In this document: piece after piece, positions 40,986-48,645 of the stretch
Numbering within the stretch: the first letter of the stretch is position 1
Layout: each line of letters opens with the position of its first letter
Assembly (NCBI GenBank): GCA_001785805.1
Contig: MFUU01000010.1
Location: 1,936 to 50,580, forward strand
Direction: 5' to 3'
DNA from: Candidatus Nomurabacteria bacterium RIFCSPLOWO2_01_FULL_39_17
Lineage (GTDB): Bacteria; Patescibacteriota; Minisyncoccia; Phycocordibacterales; UBA9973
DNA: 48,645 nt
Made by a program: the position numbers and the translations under genes
Notes under the pieces: model-generated
The model's input: the letters and a program-made list of their open reading frames with translations, nothing else
Told to the model about the DNA's origin: nothing
Database searches by the model: none

Positions 40986-43900
40986 ATGAGTAAATTATTA
41001 AAGTTAAAATCTGCTAAGATAGCAATTACTTTGATGCTTGGCGTAGCCATGCTTTCTGTTGGAGGGACAGCTAACGCTGCTCTTACTACAGATCAAGTAA
41101 ATGCGATTTTAGCCCTGCTTAACTCTTTTGGAGCAGATGCGGCTACGGTAGCGAATGTTTCTGCATCTTTGACTGGCGGTACTCCTGTAGTATCTCAGCC
41201 ATCTTCACTTAACTTCGGTACGGTGACTCTAAAGGTAGGAAGCAAAGGAGATTATGTTAAAAATCTTCAAACGTTAGTTGGCGCTGTAGCCGACGGAAAC
41301 TTTGGTCCTATAACCAAAGCTAAAGTTATGGCTTGGCAATCAGCTAATGGTTTAACAGCTGACGGTGTCTTCGGTCCTGTTTCAAGAGCTAAGGCTATGG
41401 GGGGCAGTACTGCAGTAGTTACCCCTCCCGTAGTTTCAAATCCTACAGGTCCGGTAGCAGTAGTGCTTTCTTCAGACACTCCGGCATCCGGCACAGTAGT
41501 AACATCGGCAACTAGCTCGCAAGCTGGCGTTGATCTTGCTCACTTTGTCTTTACCGGTAGCGGCACAGTTACAAATCTAACCTTGAAAAGAATCGGTATT
41601 TCTTCCGACTCTTTGTTAAACGATATTTACCTCTATGATGGTAGTACTCGTTTGACAGACAGTTCATCTGTAACTAGTGGAAGCGTGATTACTTTCAACG
41701 ACCCGACCGGATTATTTGTTGTAAATGGTTCAAGAGTCATTTCAGTTCGCGCTGACCTTGCTCTTACCGCTACGACAGGTGAGACAGTCGGTGTTCAGCT
41801 TACTGGATACACGGCTTCCGGCCAGACTGCAGTTGTGCTCTCAAGTCCTCTTTCAGGTAACTTGATGAATACGGCTGGAGCATCACTAGGCGCTGTTGCC
41901 TTCGGAACTGTCACACCTACAGCCAATACCGCCCTTAATCCGGGATTGGATATTGTTGGTTGGCAGAGTACAGCTACAATTACAACTCGCGACGCTTGGT
42001 TGACTCGTTTCGCCATCAACGTTACTGGTTCTGTGGCAAAAGCTGATTTGCAAAATTTCCGTTTGATTATCGGCAGTACGACAGTAGCTACTGTCGCTTC
42101 TGCAGATGACGACGGATTTGTAACCTTCGTTCCGGCAACTCCATACAAAATGATTACCGGTAGTTCAACTTTTAAAGTCATGGTGGATGTTATCGGCGGA
42201 GCGTCTAAGAACTTCACGCTTAAATTCAAGAGTAAAACGGATATTGGTCTAGTTGATAGCCAATACAATGTTGCATTCTTGGCCTCGGACACGCTTTCAG
42301 ACCTTACGGGTTTTCAACAGACTATCATCGGTGGTACGATGACAGTACAGAAGGATGTTACTTCTCCTTCATCTACCGTTGTCCTAAGTGGCACAGACGT
42401 AGTTCTGGCTAAATACAAGGTTACAACCTACGGTGAAGCGGTTAAAGCGGACACTCTTACTGTTGACTTCACATCTTCAAACGCTGATGCCGTTCTGCGT
42501 AACGGTCGCGTGCTTGTAGATGGTCAGCAAGTAGGCAGTACCGCTAACATCAATCGTGATGCGGACACTACGGCTACCGATGCCGGTACCGCATATAACA
42601 TCAATTACACCTTCCAGCCCGGAACTTCTATGATAGAAGTTCGCGCTGACGTATATGCTGCGAGTGGCACTGCGCTTGCCAACGGACACACCATCTTGAT
42701 TAGCTTGTATGGCGATGCAACCTTGAACAACGCTACAGGAAAAGTTTCTGGCAATACCATAGACTTCCCTGGGGCTGCTAATATTGCCGCAAATACTTTG
42801 ACTGTCGGTGTTGGTACCCTTACTCTTGCGAAAAATCAGGGCTATGGTGACCAGACGGCTGTTCTTCCTGCAACCGCAGTAGAGCTTGCTCGTTTCACCT
42901 TGACCTCCGGGTCAAATGAATCTATCAATGTTGATACGATTACTTTGGCTCTCACCGGTACAGGTACGCCTGCGGATGATGTAACGAATGTTTTTGTTAC
43001 CTACGGTACAAAGACCTCTTCAGTCAAACCTATTGGCGCAGCCAGCCAATCATGGTCAGTTTCCGAGACGATTGCCGCCAATGCAACAATGACCTTTAAA
43101 GTCTTTGCTGACCTTGGTACTACTCTTAGTACGAACACAGTTATCTCCACGCTTACAGTTGCTGGAACCACAAATTCTGGAACTACTGCAAGTACGGGAG
43201 CTGTTGTAGGTCAGACAACAACTGGCGCCACGTCCGGAGCTCTTAGCGTTTACCTTGACAGTACTACTCCTCAGGCCGCGCAAGTTGTGGCTGGGATGAC
43301 AGATTCAACCGGTATGTTGAAACTCAAGCTTTCCGGCACCAATGAAGATATCTATGTCAAGAAAGTTACTCTATACGCAGATACAACTGCCAATAGCGTG
43401 GCTATTTCTTCTCTGGACCTTATGTGGTCCGCAACATCTGCCGGCACCTATGCTTCTGTTGGTACTGCTCAGACCATCAGCAATGATGGTACGAATCCCG
43501 GTAGTGCTACCTGGAACCTTACCGGCACAGGTCGCGTAACAGTTCCTGCTAACGGTAGCGTATACCTGAAAGCGGTTCCGACTTATGTTTCAAGCGGTGA
43601 GGCAGCAGTTTCCGGACTTACTCCTAAATTGTTCTTAGGAACATTAGAGGCGGAAGGCGTTGCTACGCTTACTGCTGGTGGTTCTGCTCTCATAAACTCA
43701 ACCGGTATTCTTGTTCACGCAAACAGCACCGCTGTTGGCGGACGCTCATATGTTGATTCAACATTTACTGATGCAGCCGCTATTGTGGCTGCTACAGCGA
43801 CGACAATCACTCCTAACGGTGGTGTATTCCAGCCAGGCGATATCATCTTCGTAGATAACGACGGTGGTAGTGATTGGGACCCAACAACGGAAGAGTTAAT

Positions 43901-45110
43901 GGTTGTTCTTATTGATAATGGCGGAACACTTACTGTAACTCGTGGCGCATTCGGCACAACCGCTACAGCAATGGATGCAGACGCCGATAAGATCTATCGT
44001 TTAAACAACACTATTGCATCAGCAACCAATGCCGGTATCATTGGTAATGCAATGACAGTTCTCAATACCAAGCTTAGTGTTGCCCTCAAATCCGATTCTC
44101 CGTCTGGAGCATCTAACGGCGCTTCAGCTATGTATGTGTTCGGCTTCACGGTTTCAGCCGCAAACAATTCAGCTGATACTGCGGCCAATACCGCAACATT
44201 AACTTATGTTGATATCACAGCTAGCAAGTCTTCTAACGCAAGTGCCAACGTAGCCAATATGTTATTGTATCCTTCTGAATACGATAATAATGGTACTTAT
44301 GTCACGACTTGTGTCGGTCTCTCAGCTACGAAATGGCGATGTACTTTGAGTTCAGCCGGTGCTACAAACGAGATTGATGAAAATACTTCACGAAGTTATG
44401 TAGTTCGCGCTGATATCGGATTTGCCGCTAATGGTAATGTAAAGTTTAGCTTTGCAGCTCTTGGTTCATCTTCCACTACACTAAATCTTGTTGCAGGAAA
44501 TAGCGTAAGTTGGAGTGATGGCTTGACTGCAACTACAACCGCTCAACAGTGGGTAAATCAAGCAACATCTATCATCAACGGCGGTCAATTGTCTTCAGTC
44601 TTGGCATCTGGCACAACTGAAACAACTGCTCCAGTAATTGCTAGCGCTACCTTAACCTCAAGTGGAACTACCGATGATTTAGTTGATGCCGGTGATGTTA
44701 TATTGATTGTATTTAGTGAAATGGTTGATGCCTCCACCATAAACACAACCATGGTTCCTGGTGGTTCTGCTGTAGAAGACGTAGTTGCTACAAGTACTGG
44801 TACGATTACAATGTCAACTGCTGGTGTTGTAACTGTTGCCGGTATTGCCACATTTGATGTTTCATCGGGTGCTGGTGAAACCGCTGTGACTGCAAGTACT
44901 GTAGATCTTTCCCTAAACTCAACAGGAAAGCAATTGACAATTACCCTTGCTTCTGTGACTGGTGCTGTTGCGTTAGTTGACGCAAAAGCTCCTGATACGC
45001 TAGCTGATGTTGCCGGTACGGTAAAAGATATGCAGGGCACCGCTTTGGCGGGAGCTGCTGCTACAGATACGACCCCAACTATTGCTGGTGGTGGTACCTC
45101 GGGATTCTAG
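40986..45110 (+). CDS. S-layer-like surface protein with peptidoglycan-binding domain
   Basis: 1374 residues. Signal peptide at 1-32: basic start, hydrophobic IAITLMLGVAMLSVGG, cleavage likely after TANA. A short helical segment (TTDQVNAILALLNSFGADAA) is followed by a PG_binding_1 domain (about 80-140: LKVGSKGDYVKNLQTLVG, DGNFGPITKAKVMAWQSANG, DGVFGPVSRAKAM). After that are about 1200 residues of Thr/Ala/Ser/Gly-rich beta domains with almost no Cys or Trp. A C-terminal Ig-like unit (about 1210-1340) holds DAGDVILIVFSEMVDASTIN, as in SbsA-type modules. Codon use is less AT-rich than neighbouring genes, which suits high expression. The call as the main S-layer protein is an inference from size, composition, long leader and strong terminator. 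Confidence 0.82.
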   Translation: MSKLLKLKSAKIAITLMLGVAMLSVGGTANAALTTDQVNAILALLNSFGADAATVANVSASLTGGTPVVSQPSSLNFGTVTLKVGSKGDYVKNLQTLVGAVADGNFGPITKAKVMAWQSANGLTADGVFGPVSRAKAMGGSTAVVTPPVVSNPTGPVAVVLSSDTPASGTVVTSATSSQAGVDLAHFVFTGSGTVTNLTLKRIGISSDSLLNDIYLYDGSTRLTDSSSVTSGSVITFNDPTGLFVVNGSRVISVRADLALTATTGETVGVQLTGYTASGQTAVVLSSPLSGNLMNTAGASLGAVAFGTVTPTANTALNPGLDIVGWQSTATITTRDAWLTRFAINVTGSVAKADLQNFRLIIGSTTVATVASADDDGFVTFVPATPYKMITGSSTFKVMVDVIGGASKNFTLKFKSKTDIGLVDSQYNVAFLASDTLSDLTGFQQTIIGGTMTVQKDVTSPSSTVVLSGTDVVLAKYKVTTYGEAVKADTLTVDFTSSNADAVLRNGRVLVDGQQVGSTANINRDADTTATDAGTAYNINYTFQPGTSMIEVRADVYAASGTALANGHTILISLYGDATLNNATGKVSGNTIDFPGAANIAANTLTVGVGTLTLAKNQGYGDQTAVLPATAVELARFTLTSGSNESINVDTITLALTGTGTPADDVTNVFVTYGTKTSSVKPIGAASQSWSVSETIAANATMTFKVFADLGTTLSTNTVISTLTVAGTTNSGTTASTGAVVGQTTTGATSGALSVYLDSTTPQAAQVVAGMTDSTGMLKLKLSGTNEDIYVKKVTLYADTTANSVAISSLDLMWSATSAGTYASVGTAQTISNDGTNPGSATWNLTGTGRVTVPANGSVYLKAVPTYVSSGEAAVSGLTPKLFLGTLEAEGVATLTAGGSALINSTGILVHANSTAVGGRSYVDSTFTDAAAIVAATATTITPNGGVFQPGDIIFVDNDGGSDWDPTTEELMVVLIDNGGTLTVTRGAFGTTATAMDADADKIYRLNNTIASATNAGIIGNAMTVLNTKLSVALKSDSPSGASNGASAMYVFGFTVSAANNSADTAANTATLTYVDITASKSSNASANVANMLLYPSEYDNNGTYVTTCVGLSATKWRCTLSSAGATNEIDENTSRSYVVRADIGFAANGNVKFSFAALGSSSTTLNLVAGNSVSWSDGLTATTTAQQWVNQATSIINGGQLSSVLASGTTETTAPVIASATLTSSGTTDDLVDAGDVILIVFSEMVDASTINTTMVPGGSAVEDVVATSTGTITMSTAGVVTVAGIATFDVSSGAGETAVTASTVDLSLNSTGKQLTITLASVTGAVALVDAKAPDTLADVAGTVKDMQGTALAGAAATDTTPTIAGGGTSGF

Positions 45111-45156
45111 TTCTAAGTTAATCTAAATTTTGTAGAGGTCGAATACTACAAACTTC

Positions 45157-45184
45157 AAAAAACACCCCTTCAGGGGTGTTTTTT
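45157..45184 (+). terminator. Intrinsic terminator of the S-layer-like gene
   Basis: AAAAAACACCCC, loop TTCA, GGGGTGTTTTTT: a 12-bp stem ending in a T run, 46 nt after the stop codon. The clearest classical terminator in the window. Confidence 0.9.
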
Positions 45185-45227
45185 GTTTGCTTCCTTTTCC
45201 CTCTGGGCATCTTTCCCCACCAACAAG

Positions 45228-45252
45228 ACTAGCAAGGACAGTCCTTGCTAGT
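45228..45252. repeat. REP-like palindrome upstream of the transposase gene
   Basis: ACTAGCAAGGAC and GTCCTTGCTAGT are exact 12-nt arms around one A. CCCCAC and GTGGGG outside the arms extend the stem across a bulge. It matches the palindrome after the gene. Confidence 0.85.
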
Positions 45253-45267
45253 GGGGAGGGATAGGAT

Positions 45268-45273
45268 TATAAT
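45268..45273 (+). promoter_or_regulatory. -10 box of the transposase gene
   Basis: TATAAT 6 nt before the ATG at 45280; leaderless layout. Confidence 0.55.
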
Positions 45274-45279
45274 TAAATA

Positions 45280-45951
45280 ATGCAAAGAAAAGATCCTTTT
45301 ATTCCTGGAGAGTATTATCATATTTACAATCGCGGTATCGATAAACGGATTATTTTTAAATCATTAAATGACTACCGTCGTTTTATGATGCTTTTATATG
45401 TTGCCAACAGTGACGAACCAATCAGGCTTGATAATCTTTTAAATATTCTTAAGAAAAGTTATAAGGAAATTTTGGAATGCGATAAAGGGAAGCCACTTGT
45501 TTCAATAGGCGCGTGGTGTCTTATGGCCAATCATTTTCACATTCTTCTTAAAGAAGAAACAGAAAGTGGAATTTCACAATTTATGAAAAAACTTGGTACT
45601 GGATATTCAATGTTTTTTAATATTAAATATCACCGCACCGGCGGACTTTTTGGTGGACCATTTAAATCAAAACATATTAAAGATGACAATTACCTTAAAC
45701 ATTTATTCGGATATATACACTTAAACCCGCTCGACTTAGAATTTTCTGGTTGGGAAAATTTGATATATAAACAAAATTCAAAGTCATGGAAAAGTTTTCT
45801 TGAAAAATATACATATTCAAGTTATCAAGACTATGTCGGGAAAGAACGTCCGGAAGGGAATATTATTAACAAGCATGTTTTCCCAAAGTATTTTTTGAAA
45901 GTAAAGGACTTTAGTAATTTTATTGATGATTATCTTTCTTTCGATTTATAA
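45280..45951 (+). CDS. REP-associated tyrosine transposase (RAYT, Y1 HUH family)
   Basis: 223 residues. N-terminus RKDPFIPGEYYHIYNRGIDKR is the family start. The HUH metal motif lies in GAWCLMANHFHILLKE (His-Phe-His). The catalytic Tyr is probably in LGTGYSMFFN, followed by HRTGGLFGGPFKSKHI and the conserved YIHLNPL. Such enzymes nick and join single-stranded REP hairpins; many appear domesticated and not self-mobile. It is framed by matching palindromes at 45228-45252 and 45951-45983, its likely substrates. Not to be confused with IS200 TnpA, which is shorter (about 130-150 residues). Confidence 0.92.
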   Translation: MQRKDPFIPGEYYHIYNRGIDKRIIFKSLNDYRRFMMLLYVANSDEPIRLDNLLNILKKSYKEILECDKGKPLVSIGAWCLMANHFHILLKEETESGISQFMKKLGTGYSMFFNIKYHRTGGLFGGPFKSKHIKDDNYLKHLFGYIHLNPLDLEFSGWENLIYKQNSKSWKSFLEKYTYSSYQDYVGKERPEGNIINKHVFPKYFLKVKDFSNFIDDYLSFDL

Positions 45952-45983
45952 ACCACTAGCAAGGACTGTCCTTGCTAGTGGTT
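45951..45983. repeat. REP-like palindrome downstream of the transposase gene
   Basis: Perfect 16-nt arms around a single T. The inner 12 nt of each arm are identical to the upstream copy. It starts at the last base of the transposase stop codon. Confidence 0.88.
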
Positions 45984-46034
45984 GCTAGTAAAATTCACTA
46001 CGGGGTTTGCGTTTATTGAGACATTCTATATAAT
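45951..46034 (+). mobile_element. Right flank of the RAYT unit and promoter of the next gene
   Basis: After the palindrome, TTGCGT at 46007-46012, a 16-nt spacer and TATAAT at 46029-46034 form a promoter. The next gene starts 10 nt later, so the RAYT unit appears inserted just upstream of an intact promoter. No target-site duplication was recognised. Confidence 0.45.
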
Positions 46035-46044
46035 AGAAATTGTT

Positions 46045-46767
46045 ATGAATCAAAATAAACAAAAATATATAAGTTTTATTGTTGTTATATTAATTATTAT
46101 TAGTGGAGTTTTTTTGTTGAAAAGTAAAAGCGTGATTGCTCCGGTAGATAATATTGAGGTAGAAATACCAGATGATGTTGTATCTGTGCCAGATAAACCG
46201 GCAGAGATAAAACCAAATACTAATAACACGCAATCTAATTTAACCACAGAACAAAAAGACCTTTTAACCAAGCTAAAAAAGACCGTAGATAATCGCGACT
46301 TTGAATCTTTCGCTTCATTATTGCAAGAAGTTTATAAAAATGGCTGGATGAACCAAGAGTTTACCGCTTTGGAGAGTCAATTATATGTTTACGCAACGGA
46401 TAAATACTGGGTGAAAGGGGATTTGGCAAATTCTCTTAGAGTTTCCACCATCGTCTACGATAAAGTTCCCGAAGCTTGGCGTTTCCGTTATATTCGCATT
46501 TTGACTCTAGAAAAATATGGCCGAGATGCTTTTAATGCTGGAGATTTGAATAGCGCTGAAAGTTATGCCAATAAAATTCTGCAAATGATGTTCCGTCCAG
46601 AAGGAGCGAACTTGCTGGCGGATGTATATATCTCTAAAATTAGAACCAATATCAAAAACGGCAACACAACTCTGGCCCAGCAAAATCTCGGTTTTATTTG
46701 GGATTTTGAAATCAACCAGGACCGCAGGGATATCTTAACTGATTTAAAGACGCAATTAGGAATGTAA
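46045..46767 (+). CDS. Membrane-anchored protein with TPR-like helices, function unknown
   Basis: 240 residues from the ATG at 46045; upstream in-frame codons start inside the REP region and precede the promoter. One N-terminal membrane helix, YISFIVVILIIISGVFLL (about 7-25), then a Pro/Val/Asn linker (30-65). After that is a helical region (70-240) with pairs such as ALESQLYVYATDKYWVKGDL and NAGDLNSAESYANKILQMMF, reminiscent of TPR units (GDLxxA). No enzymatic motif. A periplasmic-face scaffold role is possible, but there is no direct evidence. Confidence 0.7.
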   Translation: MNQNKQKYISFIVVILIIISGVFLLKSKSVIAPVDNIEVEIPDDVVSVPDKPAEIKPNTNNTQSNLTTEQKDLLTKLKKTVDNRDFESFASLLQEVYKNGWMNQEFTALESQLYVYATDKYWVKGDLANSLRVSTIVYDKVPEAWRFRYIRILTLEKYGRDAFNAGDLNSAESYANKILQMMFRPEGANLLADVYISKIRTNIKNGNTTLAQQNLGFIWDFEINQDRRDILTDLKTQLGM

Positions 46768-46772
46768 TTTTT

Positions 46773-46819
46773 ATAAAGGACACCCTCCTTGAGAACTTTC
46801 TCAAAGGAATGTCCTTTAT
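46773..46819 (+). terminator. Hairpin after the 46045 gene, probable terminator
   Basis: Outer arms ATAAAGGACA / TGTCCTTTAT and inner arms TTGAGA / TCTCAA with loop ACTT. An AT-rich tail follows. It begins 5 nt after the stop codon. Confidence 0.6.
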
Positions 46820-46856
46820 TATTTATAAAAAATAATCTCTCATAAATTTTTACAAG

Positions 46857-46865
46857 TTATCCACA
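46857..46865 (+). promoter_or_regulatory. TTATCCACA box upstream of the repetitive secreted-protein promoter
   Basis: Second exact TTATCCACA in the window, within a shared AAGTTATCCACATA context with 40570, at nearly the same distance from the -10. Confidence 0.55.
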
Positions 46866-46894
46866 TATTTATGTTCTAATATTTTTCAATATTG

Positions 46895-46900
46895 TATAAT
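46895..46900 (+). promoter_or_regulatory. -10 box of the repetitive secreted-protein gene
   Basis: TATAAT in ATTGTATAATCATT. No strong -35 is visible at the usual distance (best is TGTTCT near 46873), so an activator may be needed. Confidence 0.45.
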
Positions 46901-47169
46901 CATTAAATGCATCAGCGTGTCGAATGCGCTCTTGCCCGTCTTTGATTGTTTATAAATGCATTATTAAGCAATTAAAGAAAATTGTCCCAACAAGCGAGGA
47001 GCATGTGAAAGTTTATTTTGACTAGCGAGGAGCATATATAAATTTGTTTATATAATGTCCGAACGAAATCAAAACATTGTATCTAGTTATATTTTCATAA
47101 TGTCCGAACGAAGTTGAGATATGGAGTTAATACTCCATCTTATTATTATTAAGTTTTTATTATTAAAAT

Positions 47170-48645
47170 ATGAAAAAAATACAAAAAATATTTTTAATTG
47201 GTTTTCTCACTCTAGCTCTTGTCGTGGGAGTAGGAGTTGGTTCTGCAGGTGCTACGCTCACCCTCGATGCGTTAACCGTTACCAGTAGTGGCGCGCTTAC
47301 CTTGACCGGAGCAGTAGGTTCGGCTATCACAATTGGCGCTGCTGGGCAAACCGGCACAATCAGTGTCGGCGACTCAACTGGCGCTATGACCATGAATTTG
47401 GCCAGTGGCAATAGCATAAAAACGATTAATCTTGGCACCGGAACGGGTGTTAAGACGATTCATATCGGCGATAATGCCACTCCAGCTAACGTTATCACAA
47501 TCGGTGGCGCAGCATCTGGTACGGTTGTAGGTGGAACATTCAAGATTGGAACCTTGAGTTCAACAGTTGCAGGAAGTGGATTGACTATTAATGCCACTAC
47601 TCCTAGAGCAGTGGACATCAATGTTGACGATAATGATGTTGCCACGACAGATACGGCCGTGCTCCTTTCCGCTGGTCGTTTTAGATTAATGAGATATGCT
47701 AACTCTGATTCAGAAGATTATGCAGTTCATGGTTTAGTTAAATATTCAGCGTTGACCAAAAGCCGATTTGGCGCTGGTGTAATGGGAGCGGCAGAAACAA
47801 CTGGCGCAGTTACCGCCTCTAATCTTTTAGCTGGTGTTTTGGGACGATTTGGAACAGCAGCTACGCTTACTTTGACCGGTGCTACTGATCGTGTTGCTGC
47901 CGTAGCTGCCTTCAACAACAATAGTGTTGCTTTAGCTGGTTCTGGAAAATCAGCCGGTTTGTTAGTAATGGAGACCGATGTTGGAACTCCGATTGATCTT
48001 GACTACGGTTTGGAAATCCAGAATAGTGCCGCGACAACAGGTATTCAGGTTGGAACTGCAACAACCGGTATTAATTTGGCCGGAACTTTCACCACAGGTA
48101 TGAGCGTTGCTAATACAGCAACTACTGGAATTAACTTTGCCGGCGGAGCAGCAACCCAGCCTATTCTAGTTGGAGCTTTTAGCTCGACTGTTCCGGGAAG
48201 CGGCGTGATTATTAACGACAGCAATGTAAGAGCGGTTGATGTCCATGTTGACGATAACGACGTTGCCTCGGCAGATACGGCTAAAACTCTCTCTGCCGCT
48301 CGCTTCAGATTGATAAGATATGCTGATTCTGTTGCAGAAGATTACGCGCTTCATGGCTTGGTTAAATATACAGATGGAGTGACCAAGAGCCGATGGGGTG
48401 CTGGTGTCATAGGAGCTGCCGAAATGACGGGCGCAGTTACTTTGTCTAATCTTACAACTGGTGTTTTGGGACGATTTGGAACATCAGCTACGCTTACTTT
48501 GACCGGTGCTACTGATCGTGTTGCTGCCGTAACTGCCTTTAACAACAACGGTGTTGCTTTAGCTGGTTCTGGAAAATCAGCCGGTTTGTTAGTAATGGAG
48601 ACCGATGTTGGAACTCCGATTGATCTTGACTACGGTTTGGAAATC
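47170..48645 (+). CDS. Repetitive secreted beta-strand protein (3' end outside window)
   Basis: The frame is open from the ATG at 47170 to the last base, 492 codons with no stop. Signal peptide: MKKIQKIFLIGFLTLALVVG, then a Gly-rich segment with cleavage likely near SAGA. The N-terminal part has short repeats TITIGG- and TINLGTGTG-like (phage-tail or beta-helix style). From about residue 145 there is a unit of about 208-209 codons that recurs: VDINVDDNDVA at 47608 and VDVHVDDNDVA at 48235; GRFGTAATLTLTGATDRVAA appears in both. Final 81 nt are identical to 47938-48018. A large surface fibre or sheath protein is inferred. It has a long leader like the S-layer-like gene. Confidence 0.82.
   Translation, partial: MKKIQKIFLIGFLTLALVVGVGVGSAGATLTLDALTVTSSGALTLTGAVGSAITIGAAGQTGTISVGDSTGAMTMNLASGNSIKTINLGTGTGVKTIHIGDNATPANVITIGGAASGTVVGGTFKIGTLSSTVAGSGLTINATTPRAVDINVDDNDVATTDTAVLLSAGRFRLMRYANSDSEDYAVHGLVKYSALTKSRFGAGVMGAAETTGAVTASNLLAGVLGRFGTAATLTLTGATDRVAAVAAFNNNSVALAGSGKSAGLLVMETDVGTPIDLDYGLEIQNSAATTGIQVGTATTGINLAGTFTTGMSVANTATTGINFAGGAATQPILVGAFSSTVPGSGVIINDSNVRAVDVHVDDNDVASADTAKTLSAARFRLIRYADSVAEDYALHGLVKYTDGVTKSRWGAGVIGAAEMTGAVTLSNLTTGVLGRFGTSATLTLTGATDRVAAVTAFNNNGVALAGSGKSAGLLVMETDVGTPIDLDYGLEI

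Larger units (their letters stand above)
46820..47169. other. Intergenic region and leader of the repetitive secreted-protein gene
   Basis: No gene seen. It holds the TTATCCACA box (46857-46865), a -10 box (46895-46900), two direct repeats AGCGAGGAGCAT (46993-47004 and 47024-47035) and two direct repeats ATAATGTCCGAACGAA (47052-47067 and 47097-47112). A hairpin ATGGAGT-TAAT-ACTCCAT (47119-47136) follows. The implied leader is about 260 nt. Confidence 0.65.

Noticed and set aside
40702..40993. Two overlapping small open frames before the S-layer-like gene
   Set aside because: They cross three strong hairpins in a likely leader and have unnatural composition; no support as proteins.
46993..47112. 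CRISPR-like array in the leader at 46993-47112
   Set aside because: Only two copies of each of two different short motifs, unequal spacing and no cas gene.

Overview
The window looks like part of a Candidate Phyla Radiation genome (Patescibacteria, probably the Parcubacteria branch). The signs are AT-rich, tightly packed genes using the standard code; compact or altered core enzymes (a 308-residue phosphoglycerate kinase, a triosephosphate isomerase with an unusual active-site lid, an EF-P without the usual lysine at its loop tip); competence protein ComEC split over two genes; an rpsF-ssb-rpsR cluster without rplI; a type IV pilus locus; and very large secreted repeat proteins. This placement is inferred from gene content, because no rRNA or tRNA gene was found.

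Layout. 1-2481 is the end of a secreted adhesin-like protein with two thrombospondin type 1 repeats. 2529-8340 is a type IV pilus locus (pilB, pilC, three prepilin-like proteins and a PilX-like protein). 8345-10387 holds tpiA, pgk and a HIT protein. 10517-15810 holds recJ, rnhA, the comEC channel, a superoxide dismutase on the other strand, and the separate ComEC metallo-hydrolase. 15903-34665 is a long plus-strand run: glyA, an SDR, a Nudix hydrolase, tmk, dut, argS, ileS, recO, a membrane-anchored surface protein, glycyl-tRNA synthetase, an M16 peptidase, an AI-2E-type permease, metG, tatD, rpsF, ssb and rpsR. 34776-39296 is on the minus strand: efp, recA, a small membrane protein and ftsK. 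After 39633 come a protein of unknown function, an S-layer-like protein (1374 residues), a REP-associated transposase between matching palindromes, a TPR-like membrane protein, and a repetitive secreted protein that runs off the window.

The most unusual content is of three kinds. (1) The isoleucyl-tRNA synthetase carries a complete-looking histidine-phosphatase domain inside its catalytic region. (2) At least two families of dispersed palindromic elements occur. Each has a conserved core and outer arms that differ from copy to copy yet stay complementary. One 66-bp copy lies in frame inside ileS, which recalls the Rickettsia palindromic elements. (3) Two promoter styles coexist. Many housekeeping genes have an extended -10 box only 6-8 nt before the ATG, implying leaderless mRNA. 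The two giant surface-protein genes instead have long structured leaders and an identical TTATCCACA box about 40 bp upstream of the -10.

Together the genes cover translation, DNA repair and recombination, DNA uptake (pilus plus ComEC plus RecJ/RecA/Ssb), lower glycolysis, nucleotide housekeeping and surface display. That fits a small, host-dependent cell that takes up DNA.
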